Below are positions 1 through 8,601 of a stretch of DNA of 64,000 nucleotides, piece after piece (the first letter of the stretch is position 1; every line of letters begins with the position of its first letter). Below the pieces are notes generated by a model. It was not told the origin of the DNA and did no database searches. It was given only the letters and a program-made list of their open reading frames with translations. The position numbers and the translations under genes were made by a program. This DNA comes from Spirochaetota bacterium (GTDB taxonomy: Bacteria > Spirochaetota > UBA4802 > JAFGJZ01), in assembly GCA_027858855.1 (NCBI GenBank), contig JAQIBV010000054.1:1-64000 (forward strand), read 5' to 3'.

Positions 1-219
1 AAACTTCTTTAATACAACAATTCGGGTTCAAAATAGGGCGGGATTAATAGCTGCTTACACTTCATATTTGTGTTAAAAAAGCGCGGGAATTGAAATTAGA
101 TTAAAGTGGGAATTAACAACACCACCGTCCCCTTTTCTCCATTTCTTCTGCAATACCTCCGTCCCCTTTTTTCCGCAAATATTTCTTGACTATATCACAG
201 TGAGGATAAAAGTGATCAT
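1..219. other. Left-edge intergenic region
   Basis: I see no credible gene in this stretch. It is AT-rich and holds two CCGTCCCC-type repeat copies (listed separately). A TTGACT at 186-191 could be the -35 element of the GH3 promoter, but no convincing -10 lies at the usual distance. Confidence 0.5.
116..175 (+). repeat. Two copies of the CCGTCCCC interspersed repeat
   Basis: The core CCGTCCCC occurs at 125-132 and 159-166, each preceded by an A/C-rich run ending in ACC or CCT and followed by TTTT. The same pattern returns near 2743, 10609 and 32015-32188, always outside genes, so this looks like a degraded short interspersed repeat family. Confidence 0.55.
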
Positions 220-233
220 TGTTAGCGCTAACA
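220..233. promoter_or_regulatory. LacI-family operator (site 1, GH3 gene)
   Basis: TGTTAGCGCTAACA is a perfect 14-base palindrome with the central CG typical of LacI/GalR operators. It ends 23 bases before the GH3 start codon. The same 14-mer recurs before the lacI-type gene and before the lipoprotein GH30 gene, with a one-mismatch copy before the sugar-binding protein gene. It is most likely bound by the regulator encoded at 2842-3798. Confidence 0.85.
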
Positions 234-256
234 TTTAAATTAAGTAAAGGTGATTT

Positions 257-2518
257 ATGAAAGAATATCGGGGTAGAGCCGCATCGATTGTACAGAAAAT
301 GACCCTTAAAGAGAAGTCTTCGTTGTGTTCGGGACTTGATGAGTGGAGTACGCAACCGGTTAGGCGACTAAATGTGCCTGGTATATGGCTTTCAGACGGA
401 CCGCATGGTTTACGCAGGGCGCCTGAGACTCATCTTCCCGGCTATGGAGACCAGTTGCCGGCTACCTGCTATCCGACTGCTTCGGCTCTAGCTGCCAGCT
501 GGGATCTCGAGCTTGTAGAAAACTACGGAAGAGTTCTTGGCGCTGAATCGAACGAACAGAGTATCGGTGTGCTTTTGGGTCCCGGAGTTAATATTAAACG
601 CTCTGCACTTGCGGGGCGTAATTTTGAGTTTTTCTCTGAAGATCCGCTGCTTTCCGGTAATATTGGGGCAGCCTATATTGAGGGCGTGCAGAGTCAGGGG
701 GTTGGTACCAGCCTAAAACACTATGCCGCGAACAATGTTGAAACAAAACGGATGTGGAATAATTCTGATGTTGATATGCGTACCTTTCATGAAATATATC
801 TGAAACCGTTCGAAATTGCCGTAAAAAAAGCACAACCATGGACGATTATGGCGTGCTATAATCGTGTTATGGGAGAATACGGTTCCCAGAACGAATATAT
901 TTTGAAAAAGGTTCTTAATGAGTGGGGTTTCGAGGGTATTGTTATATCTGACTGGATCTCAGTTATAGATCGTGTGAAAGCACTTGGAGCCGGGCTTAAT
1001 ATCGAAATGCCTAACAAAGGGTCGTTTAATGATAAGACAATAGAAGAGGCTGTTGAAAACGGCACGCTTGATGAAGAGGTGGTTACAAAAAATGCTGAGG
1101 CCGTTGTTGCATTTGCTCTTATGGCTACAGACAAAGGCCGGAAGAAACTTAAAGTTGACTATGCTGCGCACCATGTAAAAGCCCGTGAAATTGCAGCGGA
1201 GTGTATTACTCTGTTAAAGAACGATGATAGGCTACTTCCGTTTGATAGTGAGCGTTTTACTACGATTGCCGTACTGGGTGAATTCGCACAGTGCCCCCGG
1301 TATCAGGGCAATGGGAGTTCTGAGGTAAAGCCGACTCAGCTTGATACTATTTGGGACGTTTTGAGCCAGGAGTATGGAACTCAATATTCTTTTACCTATG
1401 CTCAAGGGTACAGTCTTGAGAATGATGATGAACTGGGACTGATTGATGAGGCCGTTGCTGCCGCCAGGAATGCGGATGCAGTTATTATATGTGCCGGACT
1501 TCCGTTGAGTTATGAATCAGAGGGTATTGACCGTACTCACCTTGATATGCCAGTTTCGCAAAACAGGCTTATTGAAAAGGTTTGTGAGGTACAGAAGAAC
1601 GTCACCGTAGTGTTGACAAATGGTAGTGCCGTTTGCATGCCATGGATCGAAAGAGTAACTGCTGTGCTTGAATGCTGGCTTATTGGGCAAGCCGGTGCAG
1701 GAGCTATTGTGGATGCGGTGTTTGGTAATGCTAATCCTTCGGGTAAACTTGCTGAGACCTTTCCGCTGCGTCTTGAAGATACTCCGGCGTTTTTTAATTT
1801 TCCGGGAGAGTTTGGTGAAGTGCTGTATGGAGAGCGCTTTTATGTAGGGTATCGTTATTATGATGCACGAAAACTTGATGTACTTTTCCCGTTTGGACAT
1901 GGTCTATCATATACCAGTTTTGATTACCAGGAGCTATCTGTTGACAGGTTGACCGTGAATGTGCGTGTGCGTAACAGTGGTGAATGTTTTGGCAAAGAGG
2001 TTGTGCAGTTATATCTTGGTGCTTCTAATTCGAAGGTATCGCGGTCTGTACGTGAATTGAAGGCTTTTCGAAAGATTGCACTTAATGCCGGTGAGTCTGC
2101 GATTGTATCTTTTACTTTGACTAAAGATGATTTTTCGTACTTTGATCCGCTTAAGATGTTGTGGATAGCTGAAAGTGGTATATATAACGTATATATCGGT
2201 TCATCGTCTCGGGACATACGTCTTGAAACGGAACTCGAGTTTATATCGAGCCAGAAAGTACCACTTATGTTTAATGAGTATACGTTTCTGCGTGAGTTTT
2301 GGGAGAACGATCAGACAAAGGGGTATATCATGGAGATGATGCCTAAATGGCTTTCTGGCTGGAAGAAAGATAATGAAGATATTTCGAAAGTGGAAATTCA
2401 GGACTTTTTCCTTGATCATCCTATTGTTAAATTTGCGTATATTGACAGTTCCGAGATTACTTATGATGATATTGATGCTTTGCTTTCCAAGTGTGAAGGT
2501 CTTACCTATGATGCGTAA
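257..2518 (+). CDS. Glycoside hydrolase family 3 beta-glucosidase (cytoplasmic)
   Basis: A 753-residue GH3 enzyme that would remove terminal beta-linked glucose (or a related sugar) from short oligosaccharides. The N-terminal barrel domain (about residues 5-290) opens with the family sequence MTLKEK and has LSDGPHGLR and VISDW, whose Asp is the expected nucleophile. The GH3 C-domain follows (about 310-540), with GQAGAGAIVDAVFG and PFGHGLSYTSF. A fibronectin-III-like domain (about 575-660) ends the usual architecture, and about 80 extra residues follow. There is no signal peptide, so it acts inside the cell on imported sugars. AAGGTGA precedes the ATG. An operator just upstream places it in the local LacI regulon. 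Exact sugar and linkage are not readable; beta-glucosidase is the default for this layout. Confidence 0.9.
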   Translation: MKEYRGRAASIVQKMTLKEKSSLCSGLDEWSTQPVRRLNVPGIWLSDGPHGLRRAPETHLPGYGDQLPATCYPTASALAASWDLELVENYGRVLGAESNEQSIGVLLGPGVNIKRSALAGRNFEFFSEDPLLSGNIGAAYIEGVQSQGVGTSLKHYAANNVETKRMWNNSDVDMRTFHEIYLKPFEIAVKKAQPWTIMACYNRVMGEYGSQNEYILKKVLNEWGFEGIVISDWISVIDRVKALGAGLNIEMPNKGSFNDKTIEEAVENGTLDEEVVTKNAEAVVAFALMATDKGRKKLKVDYAAHHVKAREIAAECITLLKNDDRLLPFDSERFTTIAVLGEFAQCPRYQGNGSSEVKPTQLDTIWDVLSQEYGTQYSFTYAQGYSLENDDELGLIDEAVAAARNADAVIICAGLPLSYESEGIDRTHLDMPVSQNRLIEKVCEVQKNVTVVLTNGSAVCMPWIERVTAVLECWLIGQAGAGAIVDAVFGNANPSGKLAETFPLRLEDTPAFFNFPGEFGEVLYGERFYVGYRYYDARKLDVLFPFGHGLSYTSFDYQELSVDRLTVNVRVRNSGECFGKEVVQLYLGASNSKVSRSVRELKAFRKIALNAGESAIVSFTLTKDDFSYFDPLKMLWIAESGIYNVYIGSSSRDIRLETELEFISSQKVPLMFNEYTFLREFWENDQTKGYIMEMMPKWLSGWKKDNEDISKVEIQDFFLDHPIVKFAYIDSSEITYDDIDALLSKCEGLTYDA

Positions 2519-2593
2519 TGGTATATAGGAGGCTGTCGTAATAATATGTATCAGTCATTGGGAAACACCGGATTCAAGGGGCATATTTGTCAA

Positions 2594-2637
2594 CACCATC
2601 AGTTTAGGTAAATAAAGTTTCTACCCTGGTGATTTTT
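2594..2637 (+). terminator. Possible terminator after the GH3 gene
   Basis: CACCA at 2594-2598 pairs with TGGTG at 2627-2631, with a nested GGTA/TACC pairing, followed by ATTTTTAG. The stem is short and the loop large, so this is a weak call. The rest of 2519-2740 shows no gene. Confidence 0.3.
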
Positions 2638-2734
2638 AGTTTTATCACATTACAGAGTTGGCTTTGATAACTTCTGTGAAGTATTCGTGCTGATCTGTGA
2701 TATAAGTTTTGATTATGTCGCATATAGCGTGGGA

Positions 2735-2755
2735 TAACAACTCCGTCCCCATTTT
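2735..2755 (+). repeat. CCGTCCCC interspersed repeat copy
   Basis: AACAACTCCGTCCCCATTTT lies between the GH3 gene and the regulator's promoter. It matches the left-edge copies in core (2743-2750) and flanks. Confidence 0.55.
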
Positions 2756-2786
2756 AACAAATTTTCTACCTTTTTATGATTAATAT

Positions 2787-2825
2787 TTGACAAAATGCAA
2801 ACGGTTGTTACTGTTAGCGCTAACA
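2787..2825 (+). promoter_or_regulatory. Promoter and LacI operator (site 2, regulator gene)
   Basis: TTGACA at 2787-2792 is a consensus -35. The perfect palindrome TGTTAGCGCTAACA at 2812-2825 begins 19 bases later and covers the expected -10 and start region, so bound repressor would block RNA polymerase. It ends 16 bases before the regulator's ATG, which points to autoregulation. Confidence 0.75.
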
Positions 2826-2841
2826 TGAGGGATAGAAATAT

Positions 2842-3798
2842 ATGACGCGATTAAAAGATATTGCTGATAAAATGGGTATTTCGGTTATGACCGTCTCACG
2901 TGCCTTAAATACCCCCGAGTTAGTGAAACCGGAGTTGCTCGCAAGAATAAAAAAAGTGGCACAGGATCTTAATTATGTACCACATCATGGTGCGCGTTCT
3001 TTGGCAACAAATAAAACCGGTATTATTCAGATATTTACTGGTTTGGATTTTACTGACCATTACTTTATGCTGCTGCAGGCTGGAATCATTGAATGTCTGA
3101 GTAAAAATGGTTATGCACTTATGGTTAGCACTGGATCGAAAGTAACATTTCGCTGTGACGGAATTATTGCTATGAGTCTTGCGGCCGGTGAATCTGAGCA
3201 CTATTTCGATAATATAAATGTCCCTTCTGTGCTTTTCGGCCAGACTGAAGCCCCGGTAGATTATGTTGATACAGACAATCAGGGAGGCATTCGACTTGCG
3301 GTAGAGCACCTGTTGGATTTGGGACACCGAGAGATTGCCTTTATGGGACTTTCTACTCCCGAACCTTTCGGCAGGTGGCGGTATGAAGCATTTATTGAAA
3401 CTATGGAGGTACATGGTATTGCTGTGAATCCCGAAAATGTTCTGTGGACTCCAAACAACAGGAAAGATATTCTTAAAGAATGCCCTAAAATATTTGAGAA
3501 TATAAATTACACAGCCATTGTTTGCTCTAACGATGAACAGGCACACGCATTTATTGAAATAGCGCGAGAATATGGAGTAAAAATACCTGATGATTTATCT
3601 GTGGTAGGATTTGATGGCATTCAACTGCATGAACTTACTACGCCCAGACTGACGACCATCGTTCAGCCAGTCATTAAAATAGGTCATAAGCTGGCAGAAT
3701 TATTACTGAAAAGAATCAAGGATCCGAACAGAAATTTGGAGCGTATTCTCTTTGAGAATACGTTAGAGCCATCAATGTCAAGCAGGGCAATTGAATGA
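2842..3798 (+). CDS. LacI-family transcriptional regulator of the glucan locus
   Basis: A 318-residue LacI/GalR repressor. Residues 2-50 form the DNA-binding headpiece (LKDIADKMGISVMTVSRALN, then the hinge helix ending in ARSLA). The rest is a periplasmic-binding-protein-like effector domain with the conserved GHREIAFMG and VVGFDG. GAGGGA lies before the ATG. The matching palindrome in front of its own gene, the GH3 gene and the lipoprotein GH30 gene makes it the obvious local repressor. Oddity: between GYALMVSTGS and CDGII about 12 residues are missing compared with usual LacI proteins, just where a helix near the effector site normally lies; the DNA there has a small inverted repeat (CGAAA-N6-TTTCG, 3137-3152). 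Effector response may therefore be altered. Confidence 0.9.
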   Translation: MTRLKDIADKMGISVMTVSRALNTPELVKPELLARIKKVAQDLNYVPHHGARSLATNKTGIIQIFTGLDFTDHYFMLLQAGIIECLSKNGYALMVSTGSKVTFRCDGIIAMSLAAGESEHYFDNINVPSVLFGQTEAPVDYVDTDNQGGIRLAVEHLLDLGHREIAFMGLSTPEPFGRWRYEAFIETMEVHGIAVNPENVLWTPNNRKDILKECPKIFENINYTAIVCSNDEQAHAFIEIAREYGVKIPDDLSVVGFDGIQLHELTTPRLTTIVQPVIKIGHKLAELLLKRIKDPNRNLERILFENTLEPSMSSRAIE

Positions 3799-3820
3799 GC
3801 TGCTTTTTTTTTAAATAAAA

Positions 3821-3834
3821 TGTTAGCGCTATCA
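3821..3834. promoter_or_regulatory. LacI-family operator (site 3, transporter operon)
   Basis: TGTTAGCGCTATCA differs by one base from the perfect palindrome found at the three other sites. It lies 80 bases before the ATG of the sugar-binding protein. A possible promoter is TTGAAT at 3791-3796 with an A/T-rich -10 around 3812-3819, putting the operator at the transcription start. Confidence 0.7.
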
Positions 3835-3914
3835 TAGAGCAAAAGGAGGGTCTTTCAGAAAAGAAAAGTTCATTTATGACGCATAAGAAAAAATTTAATT
3901 TAAGGAGTAAAATA

Positions 3915-5160
3915 ATGAAAAAAATTGTGTTAGTGTTTGTGGCTATGCTCTTTGTGGCAAGCCTTGTATCGTGCAAGAAGGGCGGTTCAGCAGACAAAAA
4001 TGCTGAGCTCAAAATTTTTGTTTCTCAACCGCGACTCAACGATATTTATCAGAAGTATGCGCAGATGTTCGTTGAGAAATACAATACGGATAATAATACA
4101 AGTATTTCAATACTTGTATTATTATCCTTCTGATCAGTATGGGCAGATCATAAAGTCTAAGCTAGCTGCCGAAGATGTTTTTGACCTGTTTCAGCTTCAC
4201 GCAAGCAATGAACTGCCGGAATTTGTCGAAGGCGGATTTATTGAACCGTTAAACGAAACTACGCTGATTGACGTACTTTATGATGGCTCTAAAGCCAGTG
4301 TAACGTTTGACGGCAATCTTTACGGTCTTCCACTTGAAAGTATGAACTGGGCAATGTTGTATAACAAGCAGCTTTTTGATGAGCTTGGTATCAAACCCGC
4401 TGATACGCTTTCTGAATTGAAAGAAGTCAGCCAAAAAATCAAGGATGCGGGAAAGACCCCCTTTCTTATTTCGTACCAGGAGTCATGGATACCACAGCTG
4501 TTTCTTCCGCTTATCGTAGGCTCAGTAGATAGTAAAAACGGCTTTATTGACAAGATGAATGCAGGTAAGTCTTCTTTCAGTGATATCAAAAACGATTTTT
4601 TTGGCGTTATCGATATTGTTCATGCTAATGGTAATGTCAAAGCCTTTGAGTTTGGTGGAACAAGCGGTTGTGCAGAGTTTGCTACAGGAAACTATGGTAT
4701 GTGGATAATGGGGCCATGGTTTGCCGAAACAATTCTTGATGTCAATAAAGACATGAAGTTTGGTGTTGCCGCGATCCCGGTTAACGAAAACAAAGAACTT
4801 ACCCAAATCATGCAGGCTATTACAACTACACTCGTTATTTCCAAAAAAAGTGAAAACAAAGCTCTTGCAAAAGCATTCCTTGAGTACCTGATATCTGCAG
4901 AAGTTGCTAATCAATTCTATGAAGAGCTTAAGTTCAATCCTGTTGCAAAGACTCAAAACTTCGATGTATATCCATGGGTTGAAGACTCTATAAAATATAT
5001 AGAAGAAAGACGCTCTTATACAGAAAAGAAAATCCCGCAAAGTGTAAAAGACGAATCTGGTATACTTCTGCAGGAGTACTATTCAAAAAAGAAAACAAAA
5101 GATGAAGTTCTTTCCGCTCTCGATAAGGAGTGGGAGACATACAACAAGGTTAACAGGTAA
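3915..5160 (+). pseudogene. ABC transporter sugar-binding lipoprotein, frameshifted
   Basis: The solute-binding protein of a carbohydrate ABC transporter. AAGGAG precedes the ATG at 3915. The first residues give a lipoprotein signal (MKKIVLVFVAMLFVASLVSC, Cys about residue 20). The reading frame runs into TGA at 4131-4133, while the body of the protein (YYPSDQYGQ onward, to the stop at 5160) continues in the +1 frame with good family features such as EFATGNYGMWIMGPWF. The break lies on a perfect 19-base inverted repeat at 4088-4127. Removing one base at the hairpin tip would restore one frame of about 415 residues. It could be a true loss of function, a mutation templated by the hairpin, or a sequence error. 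It is the only binding protein in this operon and would deliver beta-glucan fragments. Confidence 0.8.
4088..4127. repeat. Perfect 19-bp inverted repeat at the frameshift
   Basis: The left arm 4088-4106 is GGATAATAATACAAGTATT, the right arm 4109-4127 is its exact reverse complement, and only TC separates them. It sits inside coding sequence exactly where the frame of the sugar-binding protein changes. Confidence 0.9.
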
Positions 5161-5209
5161 AATTTATTAAGGTGTCATACCCGGGTGTATATTAACTGAT
5201 GAGATTATT

Positions 5210-5248
5210 ATCCCTGTATATTCCATTTGCGCAGGCATATACAGGGAT
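5210..5248 (+). terminator. Stem-loop between binding protein and permease genes
   Basis: ATCCCTGTATAT (5210-5221) pairs perfectly with ATATACAGGGAT (5237-5248); a mixed T-rich stretch follows. It lies in the 196-base gap between the binding-protein and permease genes. Such hairpins in ABC operons often stabilise the upstream message or partly stop transcription, giving more binding protein than permease. No separate promoter is obvious after it. Confidence 0.6.
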
Positions 5249-5356
5249 GCGGGTTTCATTTTAGCTAAATAAACTTATGCGTATAAACTGCCAATTACAA
5301 GCAGATACTCAGGAATGATACATGACACACGAAAACAGCAACAAAACAGGTAACAG

Positions 5357-6205
5357 ATGAAACTACATAAAACAAAAACTCTTGTTCTATTTTCTCTCCC
5401 GGCATTTATACTGTATTTTGTCTTTATGGTTCTACCGGCAATCAGCGCGTTTATCTACAGTTTTACTGACTGGAATGCTTTGTACAAAGATTTCTCTTTT
5501 GTTGGATTTGACAATTATGTTGAGGCATTTTTTGATAGAAATTTTATCGGTACATTAAGTCTGTCATTTCGTTATGTAATTACTATGGTATTGATTCAAA
5601 ATGCTTTGGGGCTTACTATTGCAGTCCTTATTGACAGCATGAAAAGACAATCAATTTGGAGAACTCTTGTATTTATACCTAACATGATAAGCCTTATCAC
5701 CAGCGCGTTTATATGGAAGTTTATTTACACAAAAGTTTTTCCAGAAATTTCTGCAATAACAGGTATCGGCATATTTGGTGAAAGCTGGCTTGGTGACGCA
5801 ACGCTGGCATTCTGGGCGGTAACAATAGTGTCAGTGTGGGTAGGAGTCGGATATACTATGATAATATATCTTGCGGCTCTGCAAAATGTTCCGGTAGTTT
5901 TAAAAGAAGCTGCAATAATTGATGGAGCGAGCAACTTGCAGACCTTTATAAACATTACATATGCTATTACGATTAATGTGTTTCTTACACTAAATGGATC
6001 TTTTAAGGCATTCGACCAGTTTCTTGGGCTTACGGGCGGAGGACCGGGACGATCGACACAGGTTATTACGCTCAATATTTACAATGAAGCATTTGCTGGA
6101 AATTTCCGGTTCGGTTATGGAAATGCAAAAGCTGTAATACTCTTTTTAATTGTACTTATAATCACACTTATACAATTCCGCGTTATGCGCACGGAGAACA
6201 GTTAA
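5357..6205 (+). CDS. ABC sugar transporter permease, MalF type
   Basis: A 282-residue inner-membrane permease of the carbohydrate-uptake class, with about six membrane segments starting at LFSLPAFILYFVFMVLPA. The EAA loop that docks the ATPase is seen as KEAAIIDGAS, and FDQFLGLTGGGP is typical of MalF/UgpA proteins. It pairs with the next gene, which starts one base after its stop. Oddity: between IDGASNLQTFINIT and INVFLTLNGS about five residues are missing relative to the family, including the usual Pro-Leu-Leu after IT; the DNA at 5951-5982 has a near inverted repeat (ACATTA/TAATGT). This could weaken coupling to the ATPase. No ATPase gene lies nearby, as is common for this class. Confidence 0.88.
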   Translation: MKLHKTKTLVLFSLPAFILYFVFMVLPAISAFIYSFTDWNALYKDFSFVGFDNYVEAFFDRNFIGTLSLSFRYVITMVLIQNALGLTIAVLIDSMKRQSIWRTLVFIPNMISLITSAFIWKFIYTKVFPEISAITGIGIFGESWLGDATLAFWAVTIVSVWVGVGYTMIIYLAALQNVPVVLKEAAIIDGASNLQTFINITYAITINVFLTLNGSFKAFDQFLGLTGGGPGRSTQVITLNIYNEAFAGNFRFGYGNAKAVILFLIVLIITLIQFRVMRTENS

Positions 6206-6206
6206 A

Positions 6207-7028
6207 ATGAAAAGCAAGACAAATATATTTGTATTAATGCTGCTTGCGGTAATAACATGTATCATTCTGTTTCCGGTTTATACCGTATTACTTAATTCGT
6301 TTAAAACCCGTTCAGAAATGCTTGTGTCGTTTCTTGCATTTCCCAAAGAGTTTACATTCGATAATTATATAATTACGATTCAAAAGCTTAAATATGTTTC
6401 AAGATTTTTCAATACACTTATTGTAACTGTTCTCTCTGTAACTGGTATTGTTTTCTTTAGTGCGCTTGCGGGATATAAAATAGCAAGAACACAGTCAAGA
6501 CTCAGTAAAGTGCTCTACCTTTTGTTTACACTCTCGATGCTGATTCCTTTTCACTCAATTATGATTTCATTGACACAAATTTCAAAAATTGTTGGTGTTC
6601 GTAATTCATTGTGGGGGCTTTCAATTATTAATATTGGACTGGGAGTAAATCTGGCGATATTCCTTTTTACAGGATTCTCAAAATCAATCCCAAAAGAATT
6701 GGAAGAAGCGGCCGCCATCGATGGATGTAATGAGTTTCAGGTGTTTCGTTACATTGCAATGCCGCTTCTTAAACCGATAGCTGCCACTGTCGCGATTATT
6801 GACGTACTGTGGATATGGAATGATCTGCTGTTGCCACTGCTTATGCTAACCAGTTCAAAAGACTTTACATTAGTTCTGGGTATTAATCAGTTTTTCGGAT
6901 TATATAATTCGGATTGGACATTAGCGCTTGCCGGATTGATACTCACTTCAATTCCTGCAATTATGTTCTATTTAGTATTTCAGAAATATATTATTAAGGG
7001 TATTGCCAGTGGCGCTGTTAAGGAATAA
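6207..7028 (+). CDS. ABC sugar transporter permease, MalG type
   Basis: A 273-residue partner permease with a first membrane segment at FVLMLLAVITCIILFPVY, the family NSFKTRSEM just after it, and a complete EAA loop (KELEEAAAIDGCNEFQVFRYIAMPLLKP). It ends AVKE, usual for MalG homologues. It starts one base after the MalF-type gene and ends 13 bases before the GH30 start, so all belong to one operon under the site-3 operator. It would form the heterodimeric channel for the imported oligosaccharide. Confidence 0.92.
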   Translation: MKSKTNIFVLMLLAVITCIILFPVYTVLLNSFKTRSEMLVSFLAFPKEFTFDNYIITIQKLKYVSRFFNTLIVTVLSVTGIVFFSALAGYKIARTQSRLSKVLYLLFTLSMLIPFHSIMISLTQISKIVGVRNSLWGLSIINIGLGVNLAIFLFTGFSKSIPKELEEAAAIDGCNEFQVFRYIAMPLLKPIAATVAIIDVLWIWNDLLLPLLMLTSSKDFTLVLGINQFFGLYNSDWTLALAGLILTSIPAIMFYLVFQKYIIKGIASGAVKE

Positions 7029-7041
7029 GCAGGTAGATAGT

Positions 7042-8436
7042 ATGAATTACAACAAAAAGTCAGGAAATGCAATGAAACATAAAATAATTATATCAGCAAA
7101 AGAAAGTGGCAAACGCTTATATCAAGAAACAGCAAATACATTCAACAGCAGTATCACGGGATCTCTTGTTGAAATTGACATATTAAAAACTTATCAGAAG
7201 ATTATAGGTTTTGGAGGTTCTTTTACTGAAGCAGGATCAACAAGTTTAGACAAACTTACTCCTGAAGTACGGCAGGAGGCTATTGATGCTTACTTTCACC
7301 CTCAGAAAGGAATCAATTATACCTTCTGTCGAACTCATATTCAAAGTTGCGATTTTTCATTGGGAAACTATAGTTATGTTGAAGATCCAGAAGATATAGA
7401 GTTGAAAACTTTTACCATAGAACGGGATACAAAGTCTCTTATACCACTTATCAGGGACGCCCTTAAAACGTCTCATAACAATATCAGGATTTTCGCATCA
7501 CCATGGTCTCCACCTCCTTTTATGAAGACGAACGGTCAGATGAACAGGGGGGGCAGTCTGAAGCCTGAATATTATGAGCGTTGGGCAATGTGTTTTGTGA
7601 AATATCTTGAGGAGTATCAGAAGGAAGGTATTAGTATCTGGGGGGTATCGATACAAAATGAGCCTCAGGCTGTTACCCCATGGGATAACTGTGTATATTC
7701 GCCCGAAGAAGAGCGTGATTTTGTGAAGGTACTGGGGCCGCTTCTGCAGAGGGAGGGGCTTGGCAAAAAAAAGATTATTGTTTGGGATCACAACAAAGAT
7801 ATCATGAAAGATCGCGTTGATGTTATGTTTGCTGATCCTGAAGCCATTAAATGGGTATGGGGAGTTGGATTTCACTGGTACAGCCATAGCGATCAGGACA
7901 ACGTTTTGGATAACTCAATACTTGATTATACACATAATAATTATGGCACCAACCTTGTTTTTACCGAAGGTTGTAATCCGCTTGGCAACAAAGATAAGCC
8001 CTTTTTGGGTGAATGGTGGACAGGTGAAAAGTACGGACTTAACATCATCAATGACTTAAACCATTGGACCTGTGCCTGGTGTGACTGGAATATGTATTTG
8101 AACGAGCATGGTGGACCAAACCATGTAAATAACTTCTGTGACGTATCAATTATTGTTGATACAAAACAGAACAAAATTCACTACAATTCATCTTATTATT
8201 ATCTTGCACATTTTAGCAGATTTATTTTTCCAGGTGCAGTGAGGATTTACAGTTCTTGCTCTGATGATAAACTTCTAACAATAGCGTTTCGTAATACTGA
8301 TGATTCACTCGTTATTGTTGTGATGAATACTACTGAAGATGAAAAAGAATTCACTCTCAGTATAGGGTCTTATATGGTATCGCTGGTTATAGAAAAAAGA
8401 TCTATCCAGACACATATTCTTGAGGACAGCTTTTAA
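7042..8436 (+). CDS. Glycoside hydrolase family 30, cytoplasmic
   Basis: A GH30 enzyme of the glucosylceramidase / beta-1,6-glucanase type. The signature SIQNEP holds the acid/base Glu (about residue 207) and VFTEGC the nucleophile (about 309). FGGSFTEAGS near the N-terminus and ASPWSPPPFMKTNGQM are further family blocks. It has no signal peptide, so it works on sugars brought in by the adjacent transporter. The ATG at 7042 was chosen because it lies after the permease stop; ATG 7072 has AGGA at better distance and is an equally good start. An upstream in-frame ATG at 7003 overlaps the permease and is less likely. Last gene of the transporter operon. Beta-1,6-glucan or gentio-oligosaccharide use is an inference. 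Confidence 0.88.
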   Translation: MNYNKKSGNAMKHKIIISAKESGKRLYQETANTFNSSITGSLVEIDILKTYQKIIGFGGSFTEAGSTSLDKLTPEVRQEAIDAYFHPQKGINYTFCRTHIQSCDFSLGNYSYVEDPEDIELKTFTIERDTKSLIPLIRDALKTSHNNIRIFASPWSPPPFMKTNGQMNRGGSLKPEYYERWAMCFVKYLEEYQKEGISIWGVSIQNEPQAVTPWDNCVYSPEEERDFVKVLGPLLQREGLGKKKIIVWDHNKDIMKDRVDVMFADPEAIKWVWGVGFHWYSHSDQDNVLDNSILDYTHNNYGTNLVFTEGCNPLGNKDKPFLGEWWTGEKYGLNIINDLNHWTCAWCDWNMYLNEHGGPNHVNNFCDVSIIVDTKQNKIHYNSSYYYLAHFSRFIFPGAVRIYSSCSDDKLLTIAFRNTDDSLVIVVMNTTEDEKEFTLSIGSYMVSLVIEKRSIQTHILEDSF

Positions 8437-8473
8437 GTCGCCTCCTATTTCCTCGTTCATATGTGTTTTTAAT

Positions 8474-8503
8474 ATAGGCCGTCTGAAATTTCAGACGGCC
8501 TAT
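8474..8503. terminator. Perfect palindrome between convergent GH30 genes
   Basis: ATAGGCCGTCTGAAA (8474-8488) is followed directly by its reverse complement (8489-8503). It sits between two converging genes and probably ends transcription from both sides, though no good T-run follows on either strand. Confidence 0.6.
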
Positions 8504-8518
8504 CATGTGGAGTACTTC

Positions 8519-8564
8519 TTCCGTTTACATTGATTTGCGAAGTGCTTTTCCGTTTACATTGATT
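8519..8564 (+). repeat. Direct repeat, 17 bases twice
   Basis: TTCCGTTTACATTGATT occurs at 8519-8535 and again at 8548-8564, 29 bases apart, with partly similar flanks. It is a short local duplication in the convergent intergenic region; no function is evident. Confidence 0.7.
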
Positions 8565-8601
8565 AGTGTTTGAAAGCATCATTTTAATAATAAGTAACCA
8601 A

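Noticed and set aside
4088-4133. Programmed ribosomal frameshifting at the sugar-binding protein gene.
   Set aside because: There is no slippery heptamer or upstream Shine-Dalgarno-like stimulator; the hairpin lies at, and not after, the change of frame. Mutation or sequence error is simpler.
8476-8501. The palindrome between the GH30 genes contains GCCGTCTGAA in both directions, identical to the Neisseria DNA uptake sequence.
   Set aside because: It occurs once here, the organism is a spirochaete with no sign of neisserial DNA, and a 10-mer can arise by chance in a terminator-like palindrome.
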